DNA of 64,000 bases from Leptolyngbya sp. SIO1E4 (GCA_010672825.2 JAAHFU020000002.1:1562001-1626000); one strand, 5' to 3'. Positions 32,612 to 41,782 are shown, numbered from the stretch's first letter. Notes: a model not told the origin generated them from the sequence alone. Numbers and translations are program-made.

Positions 32612-33994
32612 ATGAAAACACTCTCTGACCCGACGCGATTACCTGCCCCCGTTCATCAAGCGTCGGGGGCGGAAGTGGAACTGGTCATAGACTGTGCTCG
32701 AACTCATCTTGAGCCAGAAAGGTGCGATCGCATCCGCCATCTTTTAAGCCTGGATTTAGATTGGAAATTTGTTATTGTTTTAGCCACGCAACATCGGGTA
32801 TTGCCTCTGGTTTTTCATGCTCTCAAACAGATCGACTCCAATCACGTTCCCCCTGAGGTCTTTACCCATCTCCAAACTTTTTTTGGCCGCCACATCTTCC
32901 GAAATTTAAATCAGTTAGCCGAAATTACTAGACTGATTAACTTACTCAAACAACATCAGATTCCAGCAATTCCCTTTAAAGGCCCAACTTTAACGTTAAA
33001 TATCTATGGAGATATTGCGCTGCGACAGTTTGATGATCTCGACATTTTAGTGGCGCCTGCTGATTTTTTAAATGCCAGACAGGTCTTGATGAAACAGGGG
33101 GGATATCAGCGTCCCAAACCTTCCAACTTTTTGTCCCTCGAACAAGAGCATGCTCACTTAAGGTCTGTTTGTGAATGCTCTTTAGTGCATCGCACTCAGA
33201 AAACCGTTGTTGATCTGCATCAGCAGCTCACCGGCGGCACCTTTATTGCCTATCCGTTTGAGTTTTCAGCGCTGTGGCAGCGGCTTACCCCGGTGTCTGC
33301 GCCCCATCAGCTATTCACTCTCTGCCCAGAAGACTTGCTGCTCTATCTCTGCGTTCATGGCACCAAGAGCCTCTGGAAGCGTTTGGTGTGGATTTGTGAT
33401 GTGGCCGCATTAATCCAACAAACCCCTGCCCTTGATTGGGAGAGCCTGCTGCAAAAAGCGCAAACCGCCAAAATTGAGCGCATGTTGCTGCTGGGGCTAC
33501 ACCTGGCAGAACAGGTGTTAGGAAACACGCTGCCTGCCCTGATCACACAAAGAATTGCCGCAGATGCAACCGTGCGCGCCCTCTCTGAGCAGGTCTGTCA
33601 GCGACTTTTAGCAGGCGAATATGGGTTGAGTTCCCACTTCGACCTGGAGATGATGAAATTTCAGTTTCGCGCCATTGCAGACCCCAAGGCACAAGTGCGA
33701 TATTGCTTGAAATGTTTTTACCGACACGGGTTAACGCCAATACGGCGGCTATTTCAACCCACTGAAAAAGAGTGGCTGTTTGTGCAGCTGCCGCGTTCTC
33801 TGCATTTTTTGTACTACCTGATTCGCCCTGTTCGCCTGTTGGGGCGGGAAGTCACGAATCTGTGGCAGCATCTTTTAAGTCGTGAGATTGACACGGCTTC
33901 CGGAACACAAAGCAGAAGGCAGAAGACAAAAGACAAAAGGCAGAAGGCAGAAGGCCAAAGGATGAATGAAACGCTTGATGAGAGAGCGGGTTGA
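32612..33994 (+). CDS. Nucleotidyltransferase family protein of the lasso cluster
   Basis: The 460-residue protein has the NTP_transf_5-type core IPAIPFKGPTLTLNIYGDIALRQFDDLDILV at about residues 117-147 (the DxD pair is DDLD), then a His-rich SLVHRTQKTVVDLHQQLTGG. This family is frequent beside lasso genes, and in the pseudomycoidin cluster such a protein, with a kinase, is reported (from memory) to modify the C-terminal phosphoserine further. The last ~25 residues (RRQKTKDKRQKAEGQR) come from a heptamer repeat that has invaded the coding end. It lies 245 bp beyond the exporter, so membership in the operon is likely but not proved. Confidence 0.8.
   Translation: MKTLSDPTRLPAPVHQASGAEVELVIDCARTHLEPERCDRIRHLLSLDLDWKFVIVLATQHRVLPLVFHALKQIDSNHVPPEVFTHLQTFFGRHIFRNLNQLAEITRLINLLKQHQIPAIPFKGPTLTLNIYGDIALRQFDDLDILVAPADFLNARQVLMKQGGYQRPKPSNFLSLEQEHAHLRSVCECSLVHRTQKTVVDLHQQLTGGTFIAYPFEFSALWQRLTPVSAPHQLFTLCPEDLLLYLCVHGTKSLWKRLVWICDVAALIQQTPALDWESLLQKAQTAKIERMLLLGLHLAEQVLGNTLPALITQRIAADATVRALSEQVCQRLLAGEYGLSSHFDLEMMKFQFRAIADPKAQVRYCLKCFYRHGLTPIRRLFQPTEKEWLFVQLPRSLHFLYYLIRPVRLLGREVTNLWQHLLSREIDTASGTQSRRQKTKDKRQKAEGQRMNETLDERAG
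33911..33959 (+). repeat. Seven-unit heptamer repeat (STRR) within the coding end
   Basis: Seven 7-bp units in a row (AGCAGAA, GGCAGAA, GACAAAA twice, GGCAGAA twice, GGCCAAA). Such heptamers are typical of cyanobacterial genomes. A related short stretch (GGCAGAAGGCAGAATGAAAC) lies at 51477-51496. Confidence 0.9.
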
Positions 33995-34105
33995 ATGATG
34001 CCGATAAAAAGCAGCCTTTGATACAAGGTGCAGCGATCGCCACAGAAATGCCCCTGCCGCCATGGCACATTAAGACCACTTTTGATGCACGCATAGGAAG
34101 AAACG

Positions 34106-35131
34106 ATGAGCGGACTGGGTGGCTTAAATAAAACCCCAAATGGTGTTGTACTGGGCGTGGTGCAACTGCAACTGCCCACAGTCGTCACCCCCGATGACCT
34201 GGCAGCCCAAACCCAACGCATCGTGGAGATGGTCGGCAAAGCCCGCCGCAATCTGCCCACGATGGATTTGGTGATCTTCCCAGAATATTCGCTGCATGGG
34301 CTGTCGATGGAGACTAACCCAGACATCATGTGCCGTCTGGATGGACCAGAGGTTGCCGCCTTTCGCCAAGCCTGCATTGACAACCAAATCTGGGGCTGCT
34401 TCTCCATCATGGAGTTCAACCCTAAGGGCAACCCTTATAACAGCGGCCTGATCATTGATGACAAAGGGGAACTGAAGCTTTATTACCGCAAGCTTCACCC
34501 CTGGGTGCCGGTAGAACCTTGGGAACCCGGCAACATTGGCATTCCGGTTTGCGAAGGCCCCAATGGCAGCACCCTGGCCCTGATCATCTGCCATGATGGC
34601 ATGTTTCCTGAAATGGCCCGCGAATGTGCCTACAAAGGGGCGGAAATTATGATTCGCACGGCAGGCTACACCGCCCCTATCCGCCATTCCTGGCGGGTGA
34701 CTAACCAGGCCAACGCCTTTTGCAATCTGATGGTGACGGCTTCTGTGTGTATGTGTGGCAGCGACGGCACCTTCGACTCGATGGGCGAGGGCATGATTGT
34801 CAACTTTGATGGCGAGCCGCTGGTCATGGGCAGCCACCGTCCGGATGAAATTATTACCGCTGAAGTGCGCCCTGATTTAGTCCGCGAAGCCCGCAAACAC
34901 TGGAGCGTGGAGAACAATATCTATCAGTTTGGCCATCGCGGCTATGTGGCGGTGCAGGGCGGCGCCCAAGATTGCCCCTACACCTACATGAAGGATATGG
35001 TTGCAGGCAACTATCGCCTGCCCTGGGAAGATGACGTGATCCACACTGACGGCACCAGCTGCGGCTTCCCGGCCCCGACGCGGCAGTATGAGGGGGAAGA
35101 GATGCCTGTGGAGCCTGCAGAGGTGGGGTGA
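34106..35131 (+). CDS. amiF: Formamidase
   Basis: This hydrolyses formamide to formate and ammonia. The nitrilase-fold catalytic triad is present: Glu60 in VIFPEYS, Lys129 in YYRKLHPW, Cys162 in IICHDGM. The start MSGLGGLNKTPNGVVLGVVQ and the segments YNSGLIIDD, EPWEPGNIGIPVCEGPNG and ENNIYQFGHRGYVAVQGG match AmiF rather than the related AmiE. Length is 341 aa, slightly longer than H. pylori AmiF because of an acidic C-terminal tail. It stands alone. The product ammonia makes it a nitrogen-scavenging enzyme; regulation is not visible. Confidence 0.93.
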   Translation: MSGLGGLNKTPNGVVLGVVQLQLPTVVTPDDLAAQTQRIVEMVGKARRNLPTMDLVIFPEYSLHGLSMETNPDIMCRLDGPEVAAFRQACIDNQIWGCFSIMEFNPKGNPYNSGLIIDDKGELKLYYRKLHPWVPVEPWEPGNIGIPVCEGPNGSTLALIICHDGMFPEMARECAYKGAEIMIRTAGYTAPIRHSWRVTNQANAFCNLMVTASVCMCGSDGTFDSMGEGMIVNFDGEPLVMGSHRPDEIITAEVRPDLVREARKHWSVENNIYQFGHRGYVAVQGGAQDCPYTYMKDMVAGNYRLPWEDDVIHTDGTSCGFPAPTRQYEGEEMPVEPAEVG

Positions 35132-35410
35132 GCTAGGGTTCTTTTTAGTTGAGTGCGGTAGGTCTTGGTTAAGGTAGGGTCTGGGATTTGGGGTTTGGGG
35201 TTTGGGTTATCTGAATGAGAACCGCCACTCGGCTATAGGGTGATATTGCACCTGAAGTGCTGGTTAGGACAGTCGGATTTCCTGAAATCCTTATGCAGCT
35301 AGGAATTTTAATTCTCCCATCTCAGCCATCATCCACCCAAGACCAACCTCTTCCCCATCTCACTCACTCCCCTACCCCTTTACCCCTTCACTCAACCCCA
35401 CACCTCTCCC
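35132..35410 (+). repeat. Degenerate 96-bp repeat plus C-rich low-complexity tract
   Basis: From about 35145 to 35237 there is a diverged copy of the 96-bp repeat with GGGTTTGGGG units, ending CGGCTATA. It is followed at 35315-35410 by a C-rich, G-poor tract (CTCCCATCTC, CCCCTACCCCTTTACCCC) that runs into the 3' end of the nSTAND gene. Nothing else is seen here. Confidence 0.7.
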
Positions 35411-38336
35411 ACTCCGGCAACGGTTCCTCCTCCTCCAGCCACTGCGCATAGTTTTCTGAAAGCCGCACTGACTGAAACCCATCTGCCACAGTGCCTCGCA
35501 AGGCTTGGTCTGTGTAGCCAGATCTTTCGTAGCGTCCCTCACCTATGCGTTCTCTAAGGGCACTGTCGATTAGCGGATCTTCGCCAGAGGCATAGGTGCC
35601 GTGGAAGTGGGCACGAATAATGACCTCCTCATCGGGTTGAATGACTTCAGAGGTTGACAGTGGTTCTGAAAAAGTAGGTGCGTTTAGGTGAGGCTGATTG
35701 AACACTTGCCGTCCCTTAAGGGCACCGTCTGGAGTGATGACTTCCACCCAGTCGGCATAATGCTCGCAATCTTCATCCGGGCTTTGCACCGTGACCTCAA
35801 AAGTGGGACGGTTAGAATCGTCAATCACGGTCGTACCCTTTTCTCTTGTGGGCAAAATAACCGCGCCCTTAATGAGCCTGAGGTCTCCTGCTTCCGCTTC
35901 TGCGGTGAATATTTGCATTAGCCCTACAATTTTCTCGCTTTCCCGGCATCCCTTCAAGGCCGCCAGCGCCTTCCCCCATTGCTGCTGCTTGGCATAGATG
36001 GTCGCAATGTTTACCATCGGCACCGAGGTTTCTTCAGTGCGAGCTAACCGCAGAGCAGCCCCTAGCAAGTCTTGTCTGAGGGGTTGAGCGGGTACTGTAT
36101 CGATCGTATCGATAATCGATGACAACACCGATGCCTTCTGCCCGTCGGACTCAATGTTTTCAGCGGCAATGAAGGATTTTTCTAACAGAATTTTTGTGGT
36201 TTGTGGGTCGTTTAACTCGATATAGGCGGCGGCAATGGCGCGCAACGCCTCCGATTTAGACCAGTCGTTCTCAAGGGCTTCTGCTAAAGGGCTGAGCTGT
36301 TGGCTTAATGCCGATCGCCCCTCGACATAAGGTAGCCAGCGAGCCGCTGCTTGGATGAACCACAATATATCTTTATCTTGTCTGGCAACATGCTTGCGAA
36401 GGATCGTTCGCGCCTTGGGCCATTCGCCATGCTTGGCATAGGCCAGGGCGCCATGGGCTGCTTTGAAGGTACTGTTGGTTCTCTCGACATGGCTCCAGAG
36501 CTGCGTCCGTACCTGCCGCATCTGCCCAGCGGGGGTATACAGCAACCAGCCGCTAACCCCGACAGCAATGACCAAAACCACCATCACACCCGCTACCGCA
36601 CCATAAATCCGCCGCCGACTCAGCTGCAGCAACTGCTCTTTGTGTCGGCGTTTGGGTCCCCACACCAGGTAGGGTAGCTGCCGCTCAATTTGCCACAGCT
36701 CCCGCACCCCAAACCAATAGCGCGACTGGCGCTGGTTCCCCAACCACTCATTCACCCGCCGATCTAGCAGTTGATTGGCCTTGTCTGCTGCCGACAGTTC
36801 TTTCCCAGCCTGCTGCATCAACGCCGGAATCAGCCGTTCATGGGCCAGTTCATAGCCCACCGCTTGATCTTGGGCCTGGGGCGTAATTAGCCGCACGTCG
36901 CTGCGGGCCAACCAGGTGACGGCTTCTTTCACGTCCTCTGGCTTGACGGTGCCCTTCAGTTTGCTTTCTAAATCAGGTGCCGTCAGCACCCCAGCCCGCA
37001 CCTGCCGGTCTAGATCGGTCAACGCCAGCAACACCTTGACTGCCGACTGGCGCTGGCTTTGGGTCACGCGGGCTTGGAGAGTTCGCTCTAAAAACCGCTG
37101 CAGCAGACCCTCCACGCCCCCAAATTTCTGAAAGGCGGTGCGGTTAAAGGCTCGGGTCTCGGTGCTGGTTTGGCGATCAATCATCCAGGCCAAAATCTGC
37201 AAATCAACCGGGGAGATGAGCCCATCTTCCCGATTTGCCAATTCTTGATCCGCCAGGTCAACCACAAACCTGCGTTCAAAGGCCAGCTTCTCTTCTCTGG
37301 CAATGACACCCAAAATCGAGGCGGCTTCTTCCGGCGTAAACTTTTTGAGCTGCACCACCTCCTGTGGCCCCAAGGCATAGCCCAACGCCTGGTGTAAATC
37401 ATCCAGCTGATACATCAAGTCTGAGCGGATGGAAACCAGAATCTTGACGGGCAGCGGGTCTTCACGGCAATACCACTGGGCCAGTGCCTGCACAAATGGC
37501 TGCCGCTGCTCTTGCCGTTTGTAATGCACAAAAAACTGCTCAAACTGATCGAGCAGTAGTACCAGCGGCTTAGCGGTTGCCTCAGTGGCTTGGGTCAACA
37601 GCTTCTGAAACTGAATCGGTGCCACCTGCTGTGAATAGGAGGGCTGAGCGCCTGCCGCGTGTCCGCCCCCAGCCAGTGTATGGGCCGATTCGCTGGGAAT
37701 CAGCCAGTCCAGAGGCACCTCTAACTGTTCTGCCACTGCTTTAGCAATGGTGCGAATGGGGTCTTGATCGCTAAAGCGGACATAAATGCCTGCATGGGTA
37801 GCCTCCGCTTTCCTAAGCTGGGGCCACACCCCTGCCTGCAGAAAGGAGGTTTTGCCGCAGCCTGACTCTCCCATCAAAATCCCGAAGCGAAAGGTCGCGC
37901 TGGTAATCGATTCCAGGCAGTCTCTCAAACTTTGGGTTCGCTGCAGCTTGGCAAAAATGTCTGCATCCTCTGAGCTAAAGGGGCGTAAGCCTTTGATGGC
38001 TTTCCGCTCGGCTACATCCGCCAGCGTGCCCGCATCCGGTTTGGGCATCGTTCGGATCGCAACCACTAGGGCGCTGACGATCAGCCCTAGCTGTACCAAG
38101 ACAAACCCCGGCAGATACCACCCCGGCAATTCATCTGGGAACAGCCCTAGCAGCAAGCCACTATGCCCCGCCTGCCCAGGCACGATATTGAGCGCATGGA
38201 GGTGGGGTGGAATCAGCAACAAGCAGATGAGGACAATGAGCACCCCCAGCAGCGCAAACCAGTTTTTGGTGACGATGAGTTCTGCAACCCAGCGCAGGAA
38301 CTTGAGCACCTCTTCGACCGCTGTTTGAATGGACAC
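35388..38336 (-). CDS. Membrane-anchored nSTAND1-type NTPase, 982 aa
   Basis: The N terminus has two membrane helices (about residues 26-43 and 76-94). After them comes KGLRPFSSEDADIFAKLQRTQ and a P-loop, Walker A GESGCGKTS at 156-164, with LLLDQFEQFF as Walker B: the nSTAND1 signature. A third helix lies near residue 575 (VMVVLVIAVGVSGWLLY). Helical repeats follow (HGEWPKARTILRKHV, QQQWGKALAALKGC), then a beta-rich domain and a C-terminal FQSVRLSENYAQWLEEEEPLPEW. STAND NTPases switch between states on ligand binding and drive signalling or cell death. The ligand and effector are unknown; no partner gene is seen alongside. Confidence 0.85.
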   Translation of the reverse strand: MSIQTAVEEVLKFLRWVAELIVTKNWFALLGVLIVLICLLLIPPHLHALNIVPGQAGHSGLLLGLFPDELPGWYLPGFVLVQLGLIVSALVVAIRTMPKPDAGTLADVAERKAIKGLRPFSSEDADIFAKLQRTQSLRDCLESITSATFRFGILMGESGCGKTSFLQAGVWPQLRKAEATHAGIYVRFSDQDPIRTIAKAVAEQLEVPLDWLIPSESAHTLAGGGHAAGAQPSYSQQVAPIQFQKLLTQATEATAKPLVLLLDQFEQFFVHYKRQEQRQPFVQALAQWYCREDPLPVKILVSIRSDLMYQLDDLHQALGYALGPQEVVQLKKFTPEEAASILGVIAREEKLAFERRFVVDLADQELANREDGLISPVDLQILAWMIDRQTSTETRAFNRTAFQKFGGVEGLLQRFLERTLQARVTQSQRQSAVKVLLALTDLDRQVRAGVLTAPDLESKLKGTVKPEDVKEAVTWLARSDVRLITPQAQDQAVGYELAHERLIPALMQQAGKELSAADKANQLLDRRVNEWLGNQRQSRYWFGVRELWQIERQLPYLVWGPKRRHKEQLLQLSRRRIYGAVAGVMVVLVIAVGVSGWLLYTPAGQMRQVRTQLWSHVERTNSTFKAAHGALAYAKHGEWPKARTILRKHVARQDKDILWFIQAAARWLPYVEGRSALSQQLSPLAEALENDWSKSEALRAIAAAYIELNDPQTTKILLEKSFIAAENIESDGQKASVLSSIIDTIDTVPAQPLRQDLLGAALRLARTEETSVPMVNIATIYAKQQQWGKALAALKGCRESEKIVGLMQIFTAEAEAGDLRLIKGAVILPTREKGTTVIDDSNRPTFEVTVQSPDEDCEHYADWVEVITPDGALKGRQVFNQPHLNAPTFSEPLSTSEVIQPDEEVIIRAHFHGTYASGEDPLIDSALRERIGEGRYERSGYTDQALRGTVADGFQSVRLSENYAQWLEEEEPLPEWERCGVE

Positions 38337-38682
38337 CGAGGAACCCTCTAGACTTATTGAGGAAATTATGCAAGCGAAGCTTTGATCAGGGAGTAGATAT
38401 AAGCTTCATTTCATTAAAGCGACGTTCTGAGAAAAATGATTCTTGAGTGCTTTTGCCACTTCTCCCCGAGGTGCATTATTGCTCAGCCGACACGCCATCA
38501 GAGAACCTCTGACATCTTGAAGAGTGAGGCAAGGAAGGTTTCTGTTATTCTGATCCACTATCTGTAGGAGATCTGTAGGGGGCTTGCCCAGTCTACGGGT
38601 GTGTCTGAGCTAATTTGGTGGATTTTCTCTAACAGCTAGTCGTTCTGGCCTCCTACAACTGCAGGCCGTGGGTGCTTTCTAT
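38337..38682. other. Intergenic spacer, no gene seen
   Basis: About 350 bp between the nSTAND gene start and the Uma2 gene end. No coding frame, repeat copy or clear terminator was recognised. Confidence 0.5.
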
Positions 38683-39288
38683 TTAGCGGTCTGATGCGGT
38701 TGCTTCTGCAGGCTCAAACTCGACCTTGTTGTAGATTTCCTTAAGGGCGATCGCAAACGGAAGCGAGGCTAGCTCAATCGTTTCTTCTAAGCCATCGTAT
38801 TCCTGAAACACCCATTTCTTCTCTCCAGCTTTGGCATAACACTCTGCGTGATAGCCGTATTGATCCACCAGCAGATATTCCTGAAACGTTGAAAGGGTGC
38901 GATAGGCACCAAATTTGTCCCCTTTGTCATAGTTGCGGGTCGATTGAGACAATACTTCGACCACGAACGTGGGGTTAGTAATCGTGTCCCGCCGCCCGGC
39001 TTGATACGCCAACTCTCCTTTAACCACCATGACATCCGGATAGGTATAGATTTTAGACTGCGGTATCCATAACCGTTGATCAGCTGCAAACACGCGATAA
39101 GGGTGCTGTCTGAGCGCAAAATTGAGAGCCCCAGCCAAGTTCAATAGAATTTGGTTGTGATTGGGTGTCCCACCTGTCATGGGCACAATTTCTCCATCAA
39201 TGTATTCGTGGCGTATCTCTGATGCCACTTCAAGGTCAAGATACTCTTCGGATGAATAGGTGCGAGGGACTTGAGTTTGAGCAATCAT
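38683..39288 (-). CDS. Uma2 family protein (restriction-endonuclease-like fold)
   Basis: This 201-residue protein shows the DUF820/Uma2 pattern: YSSEEYLDLEVASEIRHEYIDGEIVPMTGGTPNHNQILLNLAGAL, YTYPDVMVVKG, NPTFVVEVLSQSTRNYDKGDKF, and YRTLSTFQEYLLVDQ. The residues Glu (HEYIDGE), Asp (PDVMVV) and Glu-Val-Leu-Ser (EVLS) form the PD-(D/E)xK-like site. Dozens of paralogues occur in many cyanobacteria and their function is unsettled. It is a lone gene upstream of the nSTAND gene on the same strand, 346 bp away. Confidence 0.9.
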   Translation of the reverse strand: MIAQTQVPRTYSSEEYLDLEVASEIRHEYIDGEIVPMTGGTPNHNQILLNLAGALNFALRQHPYRVFAADQRLWIPQSKIYTYPDVMVVKGELAYQAGRRDTITNPTFVVEVLSQSTRNYDKGDKFGAYRTLSTFQEYLLVDQYGYHAECYAKAGEKKWVFQEYDGLEETIELASLPFAIALKEIYNKVEFEPAEATASDR

Positions 39289-39396
39289 GGTATACCCTTC
39301 CAGGAACGCTGTAAGAACGGTATCGCTTTGGTCTAACCCTGGCGCTGGAGACAGGTTATTGCTTTAAGGCTATCTCTGATGCTGATGAGTGTTCAA

Positions 39397-39500
39397 TATA
39401 GCCCCTTTGAGTTGAGGGCAGTATATCTTGGTCAAGGCGGGGTTTGGGGTTTGGGGTTTGGGGTCTGGGGTTTGGGGTTTGGGGTCTGGGTGGTGCACCC
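39397..39500 (+). repeat. 96-bp repeat variant with expanded TTTGGGG core
   Basis: It begins TATAGCCCC and has the usual left half, but the core is expanded to six or seven GGGGTTT/GGGGTCT heptamers (39440-39490) and the right end is missing. Confidence 0.8.
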
Positions 39501-39503
39501 CTT

Positions 39504-39567
39504 CACTCATCCACTCATCCACTCATCCACCCCTCCACTCATCCACTCATCCACTCATCCACCCCTC
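39504..39567 (+). repeat. Two 32-bp units built from CACTCATC octamers
   Basis: Each unit is CACTCATC three times followed by CACCCCTC; the unit occurs twice in perfect succession. It lies 60 bp before the exonuclease gene. Confidence 0.9.
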
Positions 39568-39629
39568 CCCCCTTGTCATCCTTCCACCAAAATCCCAATA
39601 CTAAAGAAGTTCCTGACTAACTGCTGGCC

Positions 39630-40622
39630 ATGTCTCTAATTACCGTCCGCGCTGAGGGTCTGTATTGCGAAGCGGGCGACTTTTTCATTGACCCCTGGCG
39701 ATCGGTCAAAACAGCGCTGATTACCCATGCCCATGCCGACCATGCCCGCCCAGGGTCACAGCAATACGTGGCAACGGCCCTGTCAGAGGGCATTTTGCGG
39801 AGGCGTCTGGGAGACGACATGGTGCTGCAGAACGTGCAGTACGGCGAAAAACTCAAGTTCGGTAAAACCTGGGTGTCATTTCACTCAGCGGGCCACGTTC
39901 TGGGGTCAGCACAGATCCGCGTGGAGCATCAGGATGAGGTTTGGGTGGTCTCGGGGGACTACAAGCGATGTGCAGACCCGACCTGTGAGCCCTTTGAGGT
40001 GGTGCCCTGTGATGTGTTTATTACTGAAGCGACCTTTGGGCTGCCCATTTACAAGTGGGATAGCGGTGAGGAGACCAGCCGTCGGATTTATGAGTGGTGG
40101 CAGGCCGATCGCGATCGCCCCTCGATTCTTTTTTGTTATGCTTTTGGCAAGGCGCAGCGGGTGCTTAGTGAGCTGATGAAGTTCACCGATCAAACCGTGT
40201 ACGTGCATGGGGCGATCGCCGCGCTGAATGAGATTTATCGGGCACAGAACGTGTCGCTATTGCCGACGCGCTCCATCTCAGAGATGCCTCGGGACTATAA
40301 ATACACTGGCGATTTGATTCTTGCCCCCCCTTCCGGACATCGTTCGAGCTGGATGAAGCGGTTCAAATCACCCCAAACCGCCTTTGCCTCAGGCTGGATG
40401 GCCGTGCGAGGGGCGCGCCGACGGCGGGGGTATGAGCGAGGGTTTGTGTTATCTGACCATGCCGACTGGTCTAGCTTGATTGATACCATTCAAGCCACCA
40501 AAGCCCGTCAGGTCTATGTGACCCACGGCCAAAACGATGTGCTCTCTCGTTACTTACAGGAAGTCTGTCAGATTCAGGCTGAGCCGCTGGAGACCCTGTT
40601 TGAGGGGGAAGGGGATATTTGA
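39630..40622 (+). CDS. Ligase-associated DNA exonuclease, MBL fold
   Basis: The metallo-beta-lactamase motif HAHADHARPGS lies near residue 33, followed by HSAGHVLGSAQI, VSGDYKRCADPT, ITEATFGLP and SDHADWSSL, the order of the beta-CASP-like nucleases called ligase-associated exonucleases. The family is named for its frequent partner, an ATP-dependent DNA ligase; no such ligase or helicase is in this window. Length (330 aa) is typical. It is convergent with accB. Activity on DNA ends is inferred from the family. Confidence 0.88.
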   Translation: MSLITVRAEGLYCEAGDFFIDPWRSVKTALITHAHADHARPGSQQYVATALSEGILRRRLGDDMVLQNVQYGEKLKFGKTWVSFHSAGHVLGSAQIRVEHQDEVWVVSGDYKRCADPTCEPFEVVPCDVFITEATFGLPIYKWDSGEETSRRIYEWWQADRDRPSILFCYAFGKAQRVLSELMKFTDQTVYVHGAIAALNEIYRAQNVSLLPTRSISEMPRDYKYTGDLILAPPSGHRSSWMKRFKSPQTAFASGWMAVRGARRRRGYERGFVLSDHADWSSLIDTIQATKARQVYVTHGQNDVLSRYLQEVCQIQAEPLETLFEGEGDI

Positions 40623-40666
40623 TGTCGGGTCATGACAGGCCGCATCCCTGGCGAAATCAAGCGGGG

Positions 40667-41164
40667 TTAGACGGGTCTGACCCGCATCAGAGGTTGACCA
40701 AACTCCACCGGTTGGGCGTTATCGACCAGAATTTCAACAATTTCCCCAGAGACCTCAGCCTCCAGTTCGTTCATCAGCTTCATGGCCTCAATGATGCAGA
40801 CGGTCTGCCCCACTTGGATGCGATCGCCAATACCGACAAAGGCAGGCTCCTCCGGGGCCGGCGACCGATAAAACGTGCCCACCATTGGGGATGCAATTTC
40901 AGCCAGATTAGAGTCTACCTTGGGCGGGGGTGCGGGGGTGGGGGTGGGAGTAGCCGTAACTGCTGGAGGCATCTCAACGACAGGAATTGGGGCTGATTCA
41001 AGGCTAGAAATAGCCTCAGCTGAGCTAGCGACAGCAACGGTGCCTTGTTTCCGCAAGGTGAGTTCAAAGTCAGCGCTTTTGAGCGTTAACTCTGCAATAT
41101 CAGTCTGGTTCATCGTTGCCACCAGCTCCCGCAGTTCATTGAAATTGAGTTCCACAAATTGCAC
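40667..41164 (-). CDS. accB: Biotin carboxyl carrier protein of acetyl-CoA carboxylase
   Basis: This carries the biotin that shuttles CO2 from AccC to AccAD in the first step of fatty-acid synthesis. The biotinylation site is the Lys in EAMKLMNE at about residue 127. A Pro/Ala/Thr-rich linker ([16 protein letters not shown], about residues 67-82) separates an N-terminal helical part ([18 protein letters not shown]) from the biotinyl domain. Length (165 aa) is usual. It lies 60 bp downstream of efp on the same strand, the common cyanobacterial efp-accB pair. Confidence 0.97.
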   Translation of the reverse strand: MQFVELNFNELRELVATMNQTDIAELTLKSADFELTLRKQGTVAVASSAEAISSLESAPIPVVEMPPAVTATPTPTPAPPPKVDSNLAEIASPMVGTFYRSPAPEEPAFVGIGDRIQVGQTVCIIEAMKLMNELEAEVSGEIVEILVDNAQPVEFGQPLMRVRPV

Positions 41165-41224
41165 TCCCTACCAACAAAGTGGAGTCAGGCTCCACCAGTG
41201 AAAACATTGCTTGAGAACCGCGCT

Positions 41225-41782
41225 CTATTCCCGACCTAAATAAGTATCGTTGCGGGTGTCGATTTTGATTCTTTCCCCAATCGAAATGAAGAGCGGCACC
41301 ATAACCTGGGCACCTGTTTCGACGATCGCAGGCTTCGTTCCCCCCGTGGCGGTATCTCCCTTCACCCCCGGATCTGTTTGGGTGACTTCTAAGACAACCG
41401 AATTCGGTAGCTCCACCTCTAAGATTTGCTCATTCCAGCTAACGACGCTAACGGCCATCTCTTCCTTCAGGTACTTAACGCGATCGCCGACCTGCGTCTC
41501 ACTCATGCGCACTTCTTCATAGGTTTCCATATCCATGAAAACCAGGTCTTCCCCGTCGCGATAGGTGTGCTGCATGACTTTCTTTTCCAGGTTGGCTTGG
41601 GGAACCGTCTCACCTGCCCGGAAAGTTTTTTCGACCACACTGCCTGTCTGCACGTTCTTGAGCTTGGTACGAACAAATGCAGAGCCTTTGCCCGGCTTAA
41701 CGTGAAGAAATTCAACAACCCGCCAAACCGACCCTTCCAGTTCAATGCTGACGCCGGTACGAAAGTCGTTGCTGGAGATCAT
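41225..41782 (-). CDS. efp: Elongation factor P
   Basis: This helps ribosomes stalled at polyproline stretches; the window encodes several Pro-rich proteins (the FecR paralogues and the PEP-CTERM protein) that could need it. The three EF-P domains are present: [21 protein letters not shown], with the modifiable residue position in the PGKG loop; the middle domain with [16 protein letters not shown]; and the C-terminal [16 protein letters not shown] and [14 protein letters not shown]. Length (185 aa) is usual. It is the first gene of the efp-accB pair. Confidence 0.97.
   Translation of the reverse strand: MISSNDFRTGVSIELEGSVWRVVEFLHVKPGKGSAFVRTKLKNVQTGSVVEKTFRAGETVPQANLEKKVMQHTYRDGEDLVFMDMETYEEVRMSETQVGDRVKYLKEEMAVSVVSWNEQILEVELPNSVVLEVTQTDPGVKGDTATGGTKPAIVETGAQVMVPLFISIGERIKIDTRNDTYLGRE

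Noticed and set aside
34014-34837. Long minus-strand frames opposite amiF
   Set aside because: They are mirror frames of the formamidase gene with no family resemblance.
39397-39567. CRISPR array
   Set aside because: The repeats are contiguous 7- or 8-bp units with no spacers and no cas genes.
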